A DNA stretch of 64,000 nucleotides from Anisus vortex (lineage: Eukaryota; Mollusca; Gastropoda; Planorbidae), in NCBI GenBank assembly GCA_949126835.1, contig OX421499.1:4294553-4358552 (forward strand). The letters are read 5' to 3'. Shown one piece after another: positions 37,531 through 62,469 of this stretch. Made by a program: the position numbers and the translations under genes. How positions within the stretch are numbered: the stretch's first letter is position 1; every line of letters begins with the position of its first letter. The notes beneath the pieces were generated by a model. The model made no database searches, had not been told where the DNA came from, and saw nothing but the letters and a program-made list of their open reading frames with translations.

Positions 37531-38180
37531 TTGTAAGACATAAGAAAAAATATAAGAGAATAAAAATTAAGTAATTACCGCTTGTCAAGTGGTATGATTC
37601 TCATGAACATGTGAACTGGTATTCCGTAAAAGTAAGAACTTAACACACGCTGGTCGGTTGCACAGCTAACTATTATTCTCATTCTAAAATCCTTTTGGAG
37701 CTCCTTTACTTCAGTCATTCACTAAAAATATTCAACTCTCAAACAAGACACTCATAAACACAATTCACTATGTCCAGCCAGTCTAAAAAAAAAAGAATAG
37801 CACAGAGTTATCAGGCCACTAAGTCCAGTCAAAACATTACAATAGTGTGTCACTAGGTTTTAGTTGGTTTAAAATTGCGCAGTCCCTTACACACATTCAC
37901 ACAAATCACGATTACTCTCTCAGTTGAGAGTTATCGAGACTTTAAGTTCACCCTTATCTTCTACCTCATAGGTCGGTGTAGTACTAGTGTCTTGAAATGA
38001 AAACACAATATTATAGTTCACTTGTTGAACATTAACTAACTATTATCGGGACAAGTTATACAGGGTGCCAGGGTACCACGTGATCTTACAGCATGACCAA
38101 ACCAAACAACACTGACTACTGAACCTTGACACACACACAGTTCATTGTAAACAAGCAGGACACTACAGTCGGCTACATTT
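37530..38180. other. Unassigned DNA
   Basis: No gene or repeat recognised. Confidence 0.4.
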
Positions 38181-38340
38181 TGATAGTAGTGCACCAAAGT
38201 AGGAATTATAATTACTTCAGCGTGCCAACTGCTTTAGCGCTCAATTTCTTTACAAAGAATCTTCAATTAGATTTTAGGATATCTTTCGCATGCACTAATC
38301 TAATGCACATTTTTTAAAAAGCAGAGGGCCCTGCTTTTAA
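38180..38340 (+). mobile_element. hAT-NA1 fragment
   Basis: gatagtagtgcaccaaagta, ttcagcgtgccaactgct and caatttctttacaaag parallel 37340-37450. Confidence 0.5.
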
Positions 38341-38371
38341 TTTTTTTAATTTTCTAAAACAATAAAAAGGA

Positions 38372-38472
38372 ATACCGTCGGACCTAATCTATCCATAGGG
38401 CCGCCAAAGCAGCGTGGCCACGACATACTAGGAGATTGCGTGACAAATACAATGCCCAGCCTTTAATTTTCT
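38372..38472 (-). mobile_element. SINE B fragment
   Basis: ataccgtcggacctaatc, cgacatactaggagattg and caatgcccagcctttaat; the element dissolves into the 10-bp array that follows. Confidence 0.7.
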
Positions 38473-39020
38473 CTTTACTTTACTCACCTTTACTCACCTT
38501 TACTCATCTTTACTCACCTTTACTTTCTTTACTCACCTTTACTAACCTTTACTCACCTTTACTTTCTTTACTCACCTTTACTCGCCTTTACTCATCTTTA
38601 CTCATCTTTACTCATCTTTACTCACCTTTACTCATCTTTACTCACCTTTACTCATCTTTACTCACCTTTACTCATCTTTACTCACCTTTACTCACCTTTA
38701 CTCACCTTTACTCATCTTTACTAATCTTTACTCACCTTTACTCACATTTACTCACCTTTACTCATCTTTACTCACCTTTACTCACCTTTACTCACCTTTA
38801 CTCACCTTTACTTTCTTTACTCACCTTTACTCACCCTTACTCACCTTTACTCACCTTTACTTTCTTTACTCTCCTTTACTCACCTTTACTCACCTTTACT
38901 CACCTTTACTCACCTTTACTCACCTTTACTTTCTTTACTCTCCTTTACTCACCTTTAGTCACCTTTACTCACCTTTACTTTCTTTACTCACCTTTACTCG
39001 CCTTTACTCATCTTTACTCA
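38473..39020. repeat. 10-bp minisatellite (CTCACCTTTA)n
   Basis: About 55 imperfect copies, with interspersed ctttctttactc variants. The plus-strand open frame of 261 codons (38436-39221) is a Leu-Tyr-Ser-Pro/Leu-Thr-Phe-Thr-His decapeptide produced by the repeat. Confidence 0.95.
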
Positions 39021-39021
39021 C

Positions 39022-39082
39022 AAATTTTGCTCCCTAGGCGGTCGCCTAGGTTGCCTATATGGATCATAAGCCGGCACTGTCT
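39022..39082 (-). mobile_element. hAT terminus fragment (related to 62470)
   Basis: aaattttgctccctaggcgg and ggatcataagccggcactgt are the reversed, diverged form of the terminus at 62470-62530. Confidence 0.6.
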
Positions 39083-39399
39083 GCTGATGACTGAGGCATA
39101 CTTGTTGCCCAAAATTAACGTTTATTATGTACTAAAAAACGCCAGATCTAAATCTAGAAAAAAAACAACTTTAAAATATGAATGTGTGCTCTCTCTTTCT
39201 CTGACTATCTCATATATTTAAAAAGTTACAGTATTTTTGTGCATTATTATTACAAAATTTAATTAATAAACTATTAATTTTAATACAGAAATACTTTATT
39301 GTAGGCTTTATATGAGTGATAGTAGTACAAACATATGTGTCAACAACTGTTTTTCTTTGTTAGTTTTTTGCATAATATTGAACATACCAGCGGTCAGTG

Positions 39400-39482
39400 G
39401 AGGGATGGGGCCCGGGGCAGAAGGGGGCACCCATGTATGTTTGTGCCTAGGGCACCAAGATGACTTAATCCGGCCCTGGATT
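39400..39482 (-). mobile_element. hAT terminus fragment
   Basis: Reversed end reading tccagggccggattaagtc, then gtgccctaggcacaaac. It ends where the LINE endonuclease remnant starts. Confidence 0.5.
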
Positions 39483-40262
39483 GCTGCCACACTGACCTCA
39501 CAGACAGAAACTGGACAGTTACAATTCATCACAGTCAGGACAATCACACAAGGCCAGGAACTCCTCATAACAAATTGCTACAGTCCGCCCACAACCAAGC
39601 TCGATCTACATCAACTAAAGCCTCAGACTGAATCCCACCTCATAGCGGGAGACTTGAACGGCCACTCTCCAGCTTGGGGATATGAAACTTCAGATCCCAG
39701 AGGTGATGAAATTCAAGACTGGTTGACTGTCAACAAGCTAATACTTATCAACAAACCAGACGACAAACCATCTTATTTCTCCAGAGCCTGGAAAAAGACA
39801 TCGACCCCGGACATTGCCGTGGCCTCAGAGGATGTTCAGAAGAAAACAACACGATCAGTCAACGACTAATTGGGAGGGAGCGATCACCTACCCATAACAC
39901 TTCTAATCTCCGACATGAAGACCACCTCAGCTAACAGTAGGAGAAAGGCCAGCTGGAACTTCAAGAAAGCTGACTGGCAGAAATTCCAGGCTGAAGCCGA
40001 AAATCTCAGGAAAATAACATTCACACAAGATTTAAACAGGAACACAAAGACACTCACACTGCATATTCTAAATGCTGCCAAAAAATCCATTCCACGAGGT
40101 TGCAGGAAAGAATATAAACCCTACTGGAGCAAAACCTTGGAAACCAAACATCAAGAACTAACAGAAGCCAGGGAGGATATGGAAAACAACCCTACGCTAG
40201 ACTCCACAATTAAACACAACAACATGACAACATTAAACATTTCTTTAGTCTTCAAACCTTAA
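39483..40262 (+). pseudogene. LINE endonuclease remnant (Jockey/I-like)
   Basis: LLITNCYSPPT, then AGDLNGHSPAWGY (GDLN at 39648-39659) and, after a stop, GGSDHLPITLL (SDH at 39879-39887) are endonuclease motifs. The TAA at 39867-39869 is in frame between them. Downstream KASWNFKKADWQKF and the Lys-rich linker follow, ending at 40260 before any polymerase motif. Only one stop and a truncation mark it as dead. Confidence 0.85.
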
Positions 40263-41400
40263 AAATAAGGCTTTTCAAAAAATGTGTTAAGGATATAAGT
40301 TAGAATTGAATAATAAAGTTAATTGAAGTAAATGCTTACTAATGAAAACAAACTAGTAGCTAAAAAGATGTTTTAAAAAGTACATTTATAGGCTCAAATG
40401 TAAAAAACATTAAATAATTAATTGTTCATTTTAAGAATTTTTATCGATTTGAGTACCGGTACTGTCTGGTATGCGCATATACAATAATTATTTTTTCAAA
40501 TGCCAATTGTATAGTAAACAATATTGTTAACTAAAATCATTGCCCTGACGACTTTAAATCATGACCATTATCTCCCTTGATTAGATTTATTAAGACTTTC
40601 GTAAAAAAAAATTTTTAATATCACTAATATCAGGCTACCTCACCTTTTTTTTAAATTTTTTTTTTAAATAAAAGAATATGGTTTTAATAATATTCCAACA
40701 TTATAATATATGTTAAATCTTAATATGGGGACGAAGAATCATTAAACTTGGGGCCGCCTAAGACCACCGGAAAATACATTTTTGTATCAGTCTACAGGCG
40801 GGCCCACCCTCATGCAGTTACATCCACATACGAGCACAGAACAAGTCTAGATCTATTTCTATTCTGAACATACGAGGACCCGGCGTGATGACATCAGCGC
40901 AACAACCACATCACATACTTAAAACAGTGAGGAAAACAGTCGGATACGCCGAACTACTATTTCACACTGATCATCATCACTGATGTCAAATGGTTGTCGA
41001 GAGGAAAAATGTAAAAACGTGTTTTGAACTTCGTGATAAACTCAGTAGGCCTATTCTTTAACTTTAAAATCAGAAAGCAAGACCGCAGTTCAAAGCACTT
41101 TATGGCGATAAAAGTGAACTGCAGAAAATAACTTACTTTGTTGACATTTCTGAAATCTTTAATTAGTAAAATTTATCCCTGCAAGGACCAGTTAATTTTT
41201 GTAACAAACCTTAATTTGTCGGAAAAGATCGGATCATTCCAAATAAACTTTAGCTTTGCCATAAATAAATTGTATGTAAATAAAATGTACATGTAGCTTA
41301 ACTGATCTGCTTTCTTTGAGAAACATGACATTAAACCAGATAAAAGGATAATAATACTGATTTTTTTACGATAATGATTTTTGTGAAAGAACACTTGCAC
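40262..41400. other. AT-rich DNA, no feature recognised
   Basis: ggggccgcctaagaccaccg near 40751 hints at another transposon edge. No gene seen. Confidence 0.4.
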
Positions 41401-41434
41401 ATGCTCGCAGACGAAATTTCATCGTACCTTTCAA

Positions 41435-42027
41435 ATGTATCTGACATTTCAATTGCACTTGAAAGAATGTCATGCGCAGTCAAATTTGAAGATATTTCTA
41501 AGACAACACAAGCGAAGTTCATTTAATGTATTAACAACTAATTTCAGTACAATGCCAATTACAAAATTAAGGATCAAGTGTTTGCAGTCATATACTATTC
41601 TGTCTGAGACTGTGTTGCGCCTTCTTCTTCCATTTCCAACACCTTATCTTTGTGGGAGGGCTTTCCAGTTTGTTGATTATTAAATCTAAATACAGAAGTA
41701 GACTTGTTGTGAAAGATGGTCTTCGTTGTGTAAGCCGATGAGAAAGACGCAATCTCAATCTTAGCACTGACGGTGTGTTGTAGAAATTAGAAAAAAATAT
41801 TTCACAATATATAATTCCAAATGGATTTTTGTGATTAATCACTATGCTTTAATTATGTTCAATTTGTAACACCTGAAAATACATCCTGCATATCAGATAT
41901 TTACATTACATTTTATAACAGTAGCACATGACAGTTATAAGGTGGAGACGAACAATAGTTTATGGTTGGGGGTCGCCATCACTTGCTGTATAAAAGGGTT
42001 GAGGCATTTAAAGGTTGGCAACTACTG
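41435..42027 (+). pseudogene. hAT transposase C-terminus (SPIN/Charlie-like) and 3' terminus
   Basis: LRLLLPFPTPYLCGRAF (about 41615-41665) is the start of the hAT dimerisation domain; shifted frames after it resemble the expected Lys/Arg-rich continuation. The element ends gggggtcgccatcacttg and ggcaactactg at 42027, a SPIN-type 3' end. CACTGGAG follows (42028-42035), opening a LINE fragment. The 5' end was not found. Confidence 0.7.
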
Positions 42028-42190
42028 CACTGGAGGATAGAAGGGCTGAGAGTAAAGTAGTAATAATACATATAGCATTAAATTCTAAAATTTAGAACTA
42101 CAACACAACAGTAATTTAATACAATACTCAGATAGACATAGGGACATAACACTTTTTTTCATTTGATATTATTATGCAAGAACAAACGCC
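42028..42190 (+). mobile_element. LINE C-terminal fragment
   Basis: ggaggatagaagggctgaga, agtagtaataatacatat and atgcaagaacaaacg follow the LINE end at 15027-15180. Confidence 0.7.
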
Positions 42191-42439
42191 TAAAAGCTCC
42201 AGGTGCGCGGCTTGACTTGTGATTCTAATTGTGGGCTTTTTTAGCGTATGACCTAATCAATTCTCATCTTTTTTTGGCGTGCATTGCCAAGGGCTTTTTG
42301 TTGCCGATGGCACGGGTCAGAGAATTATGTCGAAGGCATTATTTTTTGAAAGCCTTGATCTTCTCAATGCAATATGAAGGGGGCTTCTCTGCGTTTCAGC
42401 TTTATATAGCAAAACGGCATTCGCTGTGGTTTTTATATT

Positions 42440-42996
42440 AATTTATATGAGTTAAATGTGTGTGTGTGTGTGTCAATTTTAATGCCCATTGGTCAACATA
42501 AAGACATGTGATCTCACTGTCTTATAATATGTAACGTTTGCTATTTTTATTCCTAGATGTGTACCTTTTATAGCATAGCGGTTAGAATCCTCGCCGGACA
42601 ACCGGGTGACTTGAATTCAATTCTTTTTGTTGTATTTTTTTTTCTGTAATAACAATAACTAGTAAAAAAATTTGAATTGTAAAGATTTTCAAGATTTTTA
42701 GTTTTCCTAATTGTTTACATTTCATTCCTTTCTTATAATAAAGCTTGACTAAGCATAAATGAATTTAAGAGAATAATTCTGAATTTTTAGGTTTGACAAA
42801 CTATGGTATAAACATATTGTTAAAACCAATAGGCATAAATAAATATGTGTTATCAAAATATTAATAATTAGTTTATCATAGTTTTGTTTTAACCTAAAAT
42901 TAGGGACGCCAACGATTATAAATTTTCTCTCTATAAATGCTGAAAATATGTGCTTATTAATTGTTACCCCGCGCAACAAGGGGAAATTCAGCTAGT
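42440..42996 (+). mobile_element. Helitron-like element, diverged copy 3
   Basis: (GT)n start, gcccattggtcaac, a tRNA-like segment near 42568-42622, and the 3' end CCCCGCGCAACAAGGGG followed by CTAG and T at 42992-42996. The hairpin plus CTAG-T end fits a Helitron terminus. Confidence 0.55.
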
Positions 42997-43505
42997 ATAT
43001 TTATAAAGTAGAATGTATTTACCTACTGCGATTGCCATTCGCTAATTTAAACAGAGTATTTAAATATAATATATAAAAAAAAAAAAGGAAATTGAAAAAA
43101 AAAGAAACATAGATATTCAAAATAATATTTAAAATTGTATCTTTATTTTCACAATAATCAATACTTTAAACAATAGCCAGAATAATTTATATATATATAT
43201 ATAAAGTAAATGTAATAAAATATGTTTTATACAAGCATTATGTTTCATTGTTTGTTTATTTTTTTTAAAGTATTTTTTGCATTGCTTCTTCAGGATGCGT
43301 CCAAATTATTTCTTCGTATAAAATATAACAAGACAATATGTAAAAATTAACATTTATTTATAACCTTGTCTAATGCAGCAAGCAATTTGTAATAGATATT
43401 TGAGTTACAATAATATCACTATTTTGTTTATGCTATTCTTTCCTGGAGTGTTTCAAAACTAGATAAATGTCCATTATCGCAATGTAAAATTAGTGTTTTC
43501 AATGG
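42997..43505. other. AT-rich DNA
   Basis: No gene or repeat recognised. Confidence 0.4.
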
Positions 43506-43511
43506 TGCATG

Positions 43512-43760
43512 ATGGCCGAGCAGCAGCGCGTTCGGATGGCGTACGAAAGGTCCGGGGTTGGGTTGGTTCATATCCTGGTGAAGGCTAGGATTTTTTCCCG
43601 GGTCTGGATGGTGGTCCCTGAGTCTACGCAACTCTGATAAGTACCTGATTTTATTTGGGGGTAATGTAAAAGCGTTTTTGGCATTGTGCTGGCCACAAAA
43701 TCCCCTAGTATGCATTGGCTACAGAAGCTAGGGATATGGCTCTAAGGATCGTTGACCCGA
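43512..43760 (+). mobile_element. SINE B copy downstream of the Fox gene
   Basis: gatggccgagcagcagcgcg head, tatcctggtgaaggctagga, ggccacaaaatcccctag and gttgacccgacgaactactt. Diverged. Confidence 0.75.
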
Positions 43761-43843
43761 CGAACTACTTTACTACTTTACTTAGCCTTTGTATTTTCAT
43801 GTATCATTGTGATACACATATACCCGTATGCATAAGCTCAATT

Positions 43844-43849
43844 TTTATT
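43844..43849 (-). terminator. Candidate polyadenylation signal of the Fox gene
   Basis: AATAAA on the minus strand about 370 bp past the Fox stop codon. It is the nearest canonical hexamer I noticed downstream. In AT-rich DNA such hexamers arise by chance, so transcript data are needed to confirm it. Confidence 0.3.
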
Positions 43850-44219
43850 TTAAATTATATGTTTGGCTTACAACTGCCGAAATAAGAATTGGTAATAGTC
43901 TGGTTATAGTTAATCAGCTGATACTAATAAATAAGCGAAACAAAAGACAAAATATATAGTGTATATAATACAATTTTATAGCATTTTAATAAAATATATT
44001 GCACAGTCTTGTAGAAGCTTTTACAATATCAGAACACTGCAGCGGCTAAACATATACTATTTTATATTCGAAACGAACACTACTGATAATCTTATTATAG
44101 AATTCGCTCCTTAATACATGAGTCTCAAATGCACAGAATTATACAGATCTTTCGCCTTTAGTCATGATAGATCTAATTAAATATCAGATTTGTTATTGTT
44201 TTATAAATAGGGTTGGTCG

Positions 44220-57129
<12,910 letters not shown>

Positions 57130-57360
57130 GGTGCAAGCTACTTCGGTGGTGTGTACGGTTACCAGGAGGGCGTCTTCACCTATTGGAGAAACAAGGTCGT
57201 GGATTACGTGCTGGGACTGAAATGTACCCTTTCAGTGGCGTGATCATATCTTTTAGTTTCTCACCGTCTCAGGGTCGAATCAAGTTTTTACCTGGGTATA
57301 AAACTTGTCTATAACTTGTTTATACTTTGTCTATAACTTGTCTATAATTTGTATAAAAGT

Positions 57361-57705
57361 GTCTACAAGTCAATCTTATATACCGTAATTGTAAAGACTG
57401 CTGCTGAGAGTTAACACCCTTGCCCCTACTTACAAGTCAATCTTATTATACCGTAATTGTAAAGACTGCTGCTGAGAGTTAACACCCTTGCCCCTTATAC
57501 AAGTCAATCTTATGTACCGTAATTGTAAAGACTTCTGCTGAGAGTTAACACCCTTGCCCCTTTATACAAGTCAATCTTATATACCGTAATTGTAAAGATT
57601 GCTGCTGAGAGTTAACACCCTTGCCCCTTTATACAAGTCAATCTTATTATACCGTAATTGTAAAATGGGCAAGGGTGTTAACTCTCAGCAGCAATACGGT
57701 CCATT
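57361..57705. repeat. 67-bp tandem repeat with inverted terminal piece
   Basis: acaagtcaatc starts at 57365, 57432, 57499, 57566 and 57633, an exact 67-bp period. The fifth unit breaks off after tgtaaa, and 57666-57699 is the reverse complement of the unit's gttaacacccttgccc half. It begins 236 bp upstream of the Fox start codon, and short ctataacttg repeats precede it. Confidence 0.95.
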
Positions 57706-57825
57706 GAAGTATACAAAACTTTGTAGATCTATATAGTTTTGCATTTTATGACAAATCGTGTTTCAAAACATAATTCGCGAATATTCACAGCTGACAATTG
57801 TAACAGCAATTGTTAAATCAATAAA

Positions 57826-58175
57826 CCTAGAAACACTAAAGGACAGAAGGGCAAATAGTAAAGTAGTAATAATATATAAGGCATTAAACTCATAATTTAT
57901 AAATACAACACAATAACAATCTGTTACAATGTTCAGATAAACATAAGAATAAAACCCTTTTTCTTATCCTTTATGCGAGAACAAATGCATAGAAGTATTC
58001 TATCTTCGGTGGCATCCGGGTACGGAATGGGTTACCTGAGCAAACCAGGAAAATCATTAACTTATCATAATTTAAAACACTAATACAAATTCAAGACTAT
58101 ACTCAGACCACGGATGAGCGCAGGACGCAATAATCTTCTTTATGGAAGGAGCGTCTGTAATGTATAAGATAAGAA
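57826..58175 (+). mobile_element. LINE C-terminus and 3' tail
   Basis: gaaacactaaaggacagaag, agtagtaataatatataagg, cggaatgggttacctgagca and gaaggagcgtctgtaatgta. The hAT target site seen at 13728 is uninterrupted here. Confidence 0.8.
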
Positions 58176-58353
58176 GATTAACATCAGAATAAAGAAAATA
58201 CAGACTGCATGACCCCTCGTTGAAAATAATATGATACGAAAAAATGCATGTGATTTCAAAAACAGTTATTAATGCAGGGCAAGTTATTGAAAGTAGCCTA
58301 TCTTGAACTATGTTTGCACTATTGTGACTATTGTAGTTGCAAAGTTTTCAAAC

Positions 58354-58897
58354 CAGGGGCCGACCGAATTTTGGTATCGGCACAGAAAGTGGGCAAATGG
58401 TCTCTTTCGGCGTAATTTCGGTATCGGCTGAATCCAAAATATTAGATTTCGGCATGCTTTCGGTTTCGGCCGAAACTGATATCTTCAGCCAAATATCTAT
58501 TTTAATTTTCAAAATTCGAAATGCAATTATGTCATAATAATATTAAGATACAAAAATCGTATATATATTGCCTTGTAGGTTATTTCATCTTAAAGAGTAT
58601 TCACTTCAGAATAAAAAAATATATAATACACGTATACAGCTGAATATTACATGTTATATAGTTTACCTAAATAGCGTAGCCTACCCATAAACTAGTTTAA
58701 TATCACACAAAAAAGAGCAGACTTGTAAAATCTTTTAATTGGCTATTTCGGTTTATTTTTCTGTTTCGGTTTCGGCCGAAGGTGTAGGGAGTTAAACGTT
58801 CGGTTTAGACTTCGGTATTGACAGAAAGTCAAATTATAACTTTCGGTATGGTTTCGTTTTCGGCCGAAACCAAACGTTTTGTTTCAGTCGGCCGCTA
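58354..58897. mobile_element. TTCGGCCGAA-rich hAT-like element, copy 3
   Basis: Starts caggggccgaccgaatt and ends gtttcagtcggccgcta. Flanks TTTCAAAC (58346-58353) and TTTCAATC (58898-58905). Many ttcggccgaaa motifs, no coding. Confidence 0.75.
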
Positions 58898-59039
58898 TTT
58901 CAATCACACATGTTTTTTTTATATTATATATTTATTAAATGTAGAACATTCACATTATTACATCTTAAATAATATTTCTCTATTAAACACGATAATTAAA
59001 ATATTATTTTTTTTACCAATATTGCTATTTTTTATACAT

Positions 59040-59073
<34 letters not shown>

Positions 59074-59110
59074 TTCTTTTTAAAACGAGGCTGCACATTG
59101 TGCAGTAGAC

Positions 59111-59340
59111 CAAAGACTATAAAAAGATGGCCCCTTTCTTTGATATTTCTGCTAGGCCCTTTTGATAACTTGAAACACTTAGTTTCAGAATTTCCGATCG
59201 CACTAAGTCCTCTAGACTTCCGGTTTGGTAATTCGCTATGATTTTGTCATTTGAAAATTAAGAATAAAATCGAAAGTTGTATACAGCGGAAACATTTAAT
59301 GCAATCGTAGGCGCGCAGAAGTCATTTATAACAAGAAAAC
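59111..59340. mobile_element. MITE with AAAGACTATAATAAG end, partial
   Basis: caaagactataaaaagatgg, gaatttccgatcgcactaag and cgctatgattttgtc; the right end is replaced by the repeat at 59345. A matching right end (ccgccttattatagcctttc) appears at 59830-59850, so that repeat may be inserted in this MITE. Confidence 0.65.
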
Positions 59341-59344
59341 CATA

Positions 59345-59800
59345 AAAACGAAGTTTTCATTATACTCCCTTTATTTGCAAACTAAGTTTACCATCATGTA
59401 ATTAAATAATTGATTGACTACTGGAAATGAAACGTACAGAAAAATATCTGTGTCGCAAATCTCAAAAATATTTCCTTACTCAGTATGAATTGTTCTAAAA
59501 ATAATCTTAGCGCATAATTTTTTTTTCTAGCTTTGCGCCGAAAAAGTATAAAAAGTTGCACAGGCATTTTTTACGCGAAATCAAAATTTTTCTTATACTT
59601 TCCTTTTAAGAAATGAATATTGTCATAAATGTAGTATTATTAAGTTGTTTTAACTGAAAATTTGATAGGATGTATTGTTAGGCGCCCCAAATCTGCTGTC
59701 CAAATTTCAGCTCGATCGGACCACGGGAAGTGGTCGAAAAATCGAAGCAAAGTTTTGCACCACGATTGCAGACAGACAGACAGACAGAAAATGCAACTTA
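59345..59800 (+). repeat. Unclassified dispersed repeat, copy 2
   Basis: Partner of 31645-32150, ending in cagacagacagacagacag. Confidence 0.65.
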
Positions 59801-59849
59801 AAATAAAGGAAGTAAATAGAGCAAGCGGTCCGCCTTATTATAGCCTTTC

Positions 59850-60960
59850 ATTTAACATTGCGATGGTGTCTTAGTTTATGATGCAGTTTAACATTTAGAT
59901 GACCTAGGTAGTTTGTACCGGAAAATTATCACTAACCTGTATAATAATCACCGTCGATTTGAGAATCAATATGGCGTCTCACTTGTATCCAAAACGAATA
60001 TGACCAAAAGTTGATTTATATTTCTTTTCACTAATGATGTCACATCCGGTTGGCAAAAAAAAGAAAATAGTCACCCGCCGTTAGTGTTATATCATATATT
60101 AATGTTGGTGCTTGCTTTTTTGTTTGTGGCGATCGCAGTGCCAAGTGCCAAGTGCCAAGTGACCACTCTTGACCATTAACTGACCAGCATCCTCGCCTTC
60201 GATCGCGATGTAAATGGAGTTGGGTGCGATGGTGTGACAGGAGGGAATGGAGTAGTATCGGGAGTGGAGTAGTATCGTGAGTGGGGGTCAACAGCTACTT
60301 TACACACACACACACAAAAACGGGGGAGGGGTGGCTGTTTATTTACCTCATGCCTACTCAATTGCCCAAGCCATTAATTGAAGCGATGAATCGCCTCAAA
60401 GTGGTCAGTTGTCCAGCGCCGACGTGTTTTATGTCAATATTTTCCTCCCTCCCCCCCCCGTTCTTCTTCCACACTCTACCCCCCCCCCCTCCCACACAAC
60501 CTCTCCCTTCTTCTCCGACTGACCAGCGGAGAGCGACGGTTGTACGCGAATGAAAAGAGGGAAAAAATAACAGGAAAACTACTACTGTGTCTGGAGAAAT
60601 AAACCGGAGCCGTCATACGGAGCTTATTGGTCGAATGAAATGCCTGAGGTCGGAATACATGAAGATAGCAAGGAGAGGGATGAGAGGGGGCGGAGCTTCC
60701 TTCCGTTCACAGTGAGATGGCCGTTACCGCACAGCTATGTATTATGTTTATCATCGGGAAACAGGGGATTTTGGCACTTACACTAACTGGGATGCAGATC
60801 TATATTGATCACTGTTCATTCGTAGGGGGCTATAGGTTTTAGGGAGTGGTCAATGGAGAGAAGGGGGGGGGGTATGCCTATAGCGAAAAAAAAATTAGAA
60901 TAGAAATAAATACAAGCAATATAAAGAATATAAGCAGCGAGTCTCTAAAATACAACGAAA
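59850..60960. other. Unassigned DNA with C-rich and A-rich strips
   Basis: (CA)n at 60303-60315, C-runs at 60451-60458 and 60481-60490, and three tandem gccaagt units at 60140-60160. Nothing gene-like. Confidence 0.45.
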
Positions 60961-60964
60961 TATT

Positions 60965-61255
60965 AAAAGTAAAGTATCCCGTCGGACCAAATATTTGCTC
61001 ATGGGACCGGTGAAGCAGCGTTCAGCAGTTTCTGTGGCCACGGCATACTAGGAGATTGTATGGCGAGTACAACGCCCAGCCGCCTTTAATTTACCCCAAC
61101 TAATGTCCGATACCCATCAGAGCTGGATAGACTCAGTGATACCCTCAAGGTACAATGATGCCCAGCTGTCTTTACTTTACCCCAGCTAATGTAAGGTACC
61201 ACCTTGCCTTCAACAGGATTCGAAACCAGGACCTTTGGTGCGCCAGCCCAAGGCA
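60965..61255 (-). mobile_element. SINE B copy, minus strand, internally rearranged
   Basis: gtaaagtatcccgtcggacc, ccacggcatactaggagatt, then the middle (cagctgtctttactttaccc) appears a second time at 61155-61195 before cgaaaccaggacctttgg. Confidence 0.75.
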
Positions 61256-61299
61256 AGTCTGTTAAATATGAATTCATTTAGAAATAAGTCTGTTAAATC

Positions 61300-62461
61300 T
61301 GAAGTCATTTAGACCATTTTCAGTGGCACGCGAGAGACCTCAAAGACGTATTTTTTTATTGGTGAAAAACTATAACAACTTTTCCCGGTTTTGAATGATA
61401 AAAACTGACTGTTGAAGCCGATGTTTCTGAATGACGTAGCGACACATTTATGTGAGTTTGCATTTACAAGGACCACTAGAATAGATTAGCATTGAAACAT
61501 AACATGTCTTGCCGTGAAATCAACTACAAAACATTTAACTACATGTACATCCCTATATTTAGGTATATATTAAGATAGATAGTTGGGCTTTTTCAGAAGA
61601 GCATCGAAGCACTCAAAGCGGGGTTTTCTAAAAAAAAAGGCAAGACATTCAAATTAATGGACTCATTTCTTAATATCACATCAAGCCTAACTGGTTTGAT
61701 CTTACCACAGCCTTCTTAAATGTAGATCTTTTTTTAAGTGGAGGGATATTGGCGATTTTAAAATGCAGCAAGTTGAATTTTAAACATTTACAAAATGGGC
61801 GAAAAAAATCTTGAAAGAAACTGCTTAGAAAAATCATCTGCTATTCTCAACTGCTAGGGATTCCCTCTTCTACTATCGCTTTTGGTTCAACTTACACTTG
61901 CTAACAGATTTTAACTGTTTTAAGCATAGGCCTACCTACAATTGACCACTCAGAAGGGACTTAATATGCATCTGACATTATAGAATAAGCGAAGAGTATT
62001 CAAGAACGTATTCAAGAGCGTAGGACGCAATAATCTTCTTTATAGAAGGAGCGTCTGTAATGTATAAGATGTATAAGAAATGGGTTACCTTAACTAGTAA
62101 AAAAAAAAAAGAACAAGGCGCTCATTAGTTGATACAGACTAATTACATTAAAAATAGTTTTTATGCTCATCTTCTTTAATTACACATTAATATAAGTAAT
62201 TCTAAAACCATTTATTTCAATTTAATTTAATAAATATAAGAGGCTTATTTAATAGCACTTACTATATTTAGGTATTTCTGTAATTATTAATGTTTAAAAG
62301 ATAAACTCTTTAAATAGACAAACAATTCAGGAAATCTATAGGTTTAACGTAAATTATTTTAATCCTTTAATAATTAAATCTTGTAATGAATACCATAATG
62401 TTGGATTTGTATAAAAAAAATAATAAATAGTCAGTAATATTTGTTATATTACAAAATATAA
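61300..62461 (-). mobile_element. hAT-NA1 copy, interrupted by a second hAT
   Basis: ggcacgcgagagacctcaaa, cttgccgtgaaatcaac, ccttcttaaatgtagatc and aatgttggatttgtataaa. A LINE tail scrap (62000-62070, ggagcgtctgtaatgtataa) lies inside. It stops at cttgtttg, where another hAT begins. Confidence 0.65.
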
Positions 62462-62469
62462 CTTGTTTG

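Noticed and set aside
38436..39221. 261-codon open frame with a decapeptide repeat
   Set aside because: Produced by the 10-bp CTCACCTTTA minisatellite lying between a SINE fragment and a hAT terminus. No start context, splice sites or domain.
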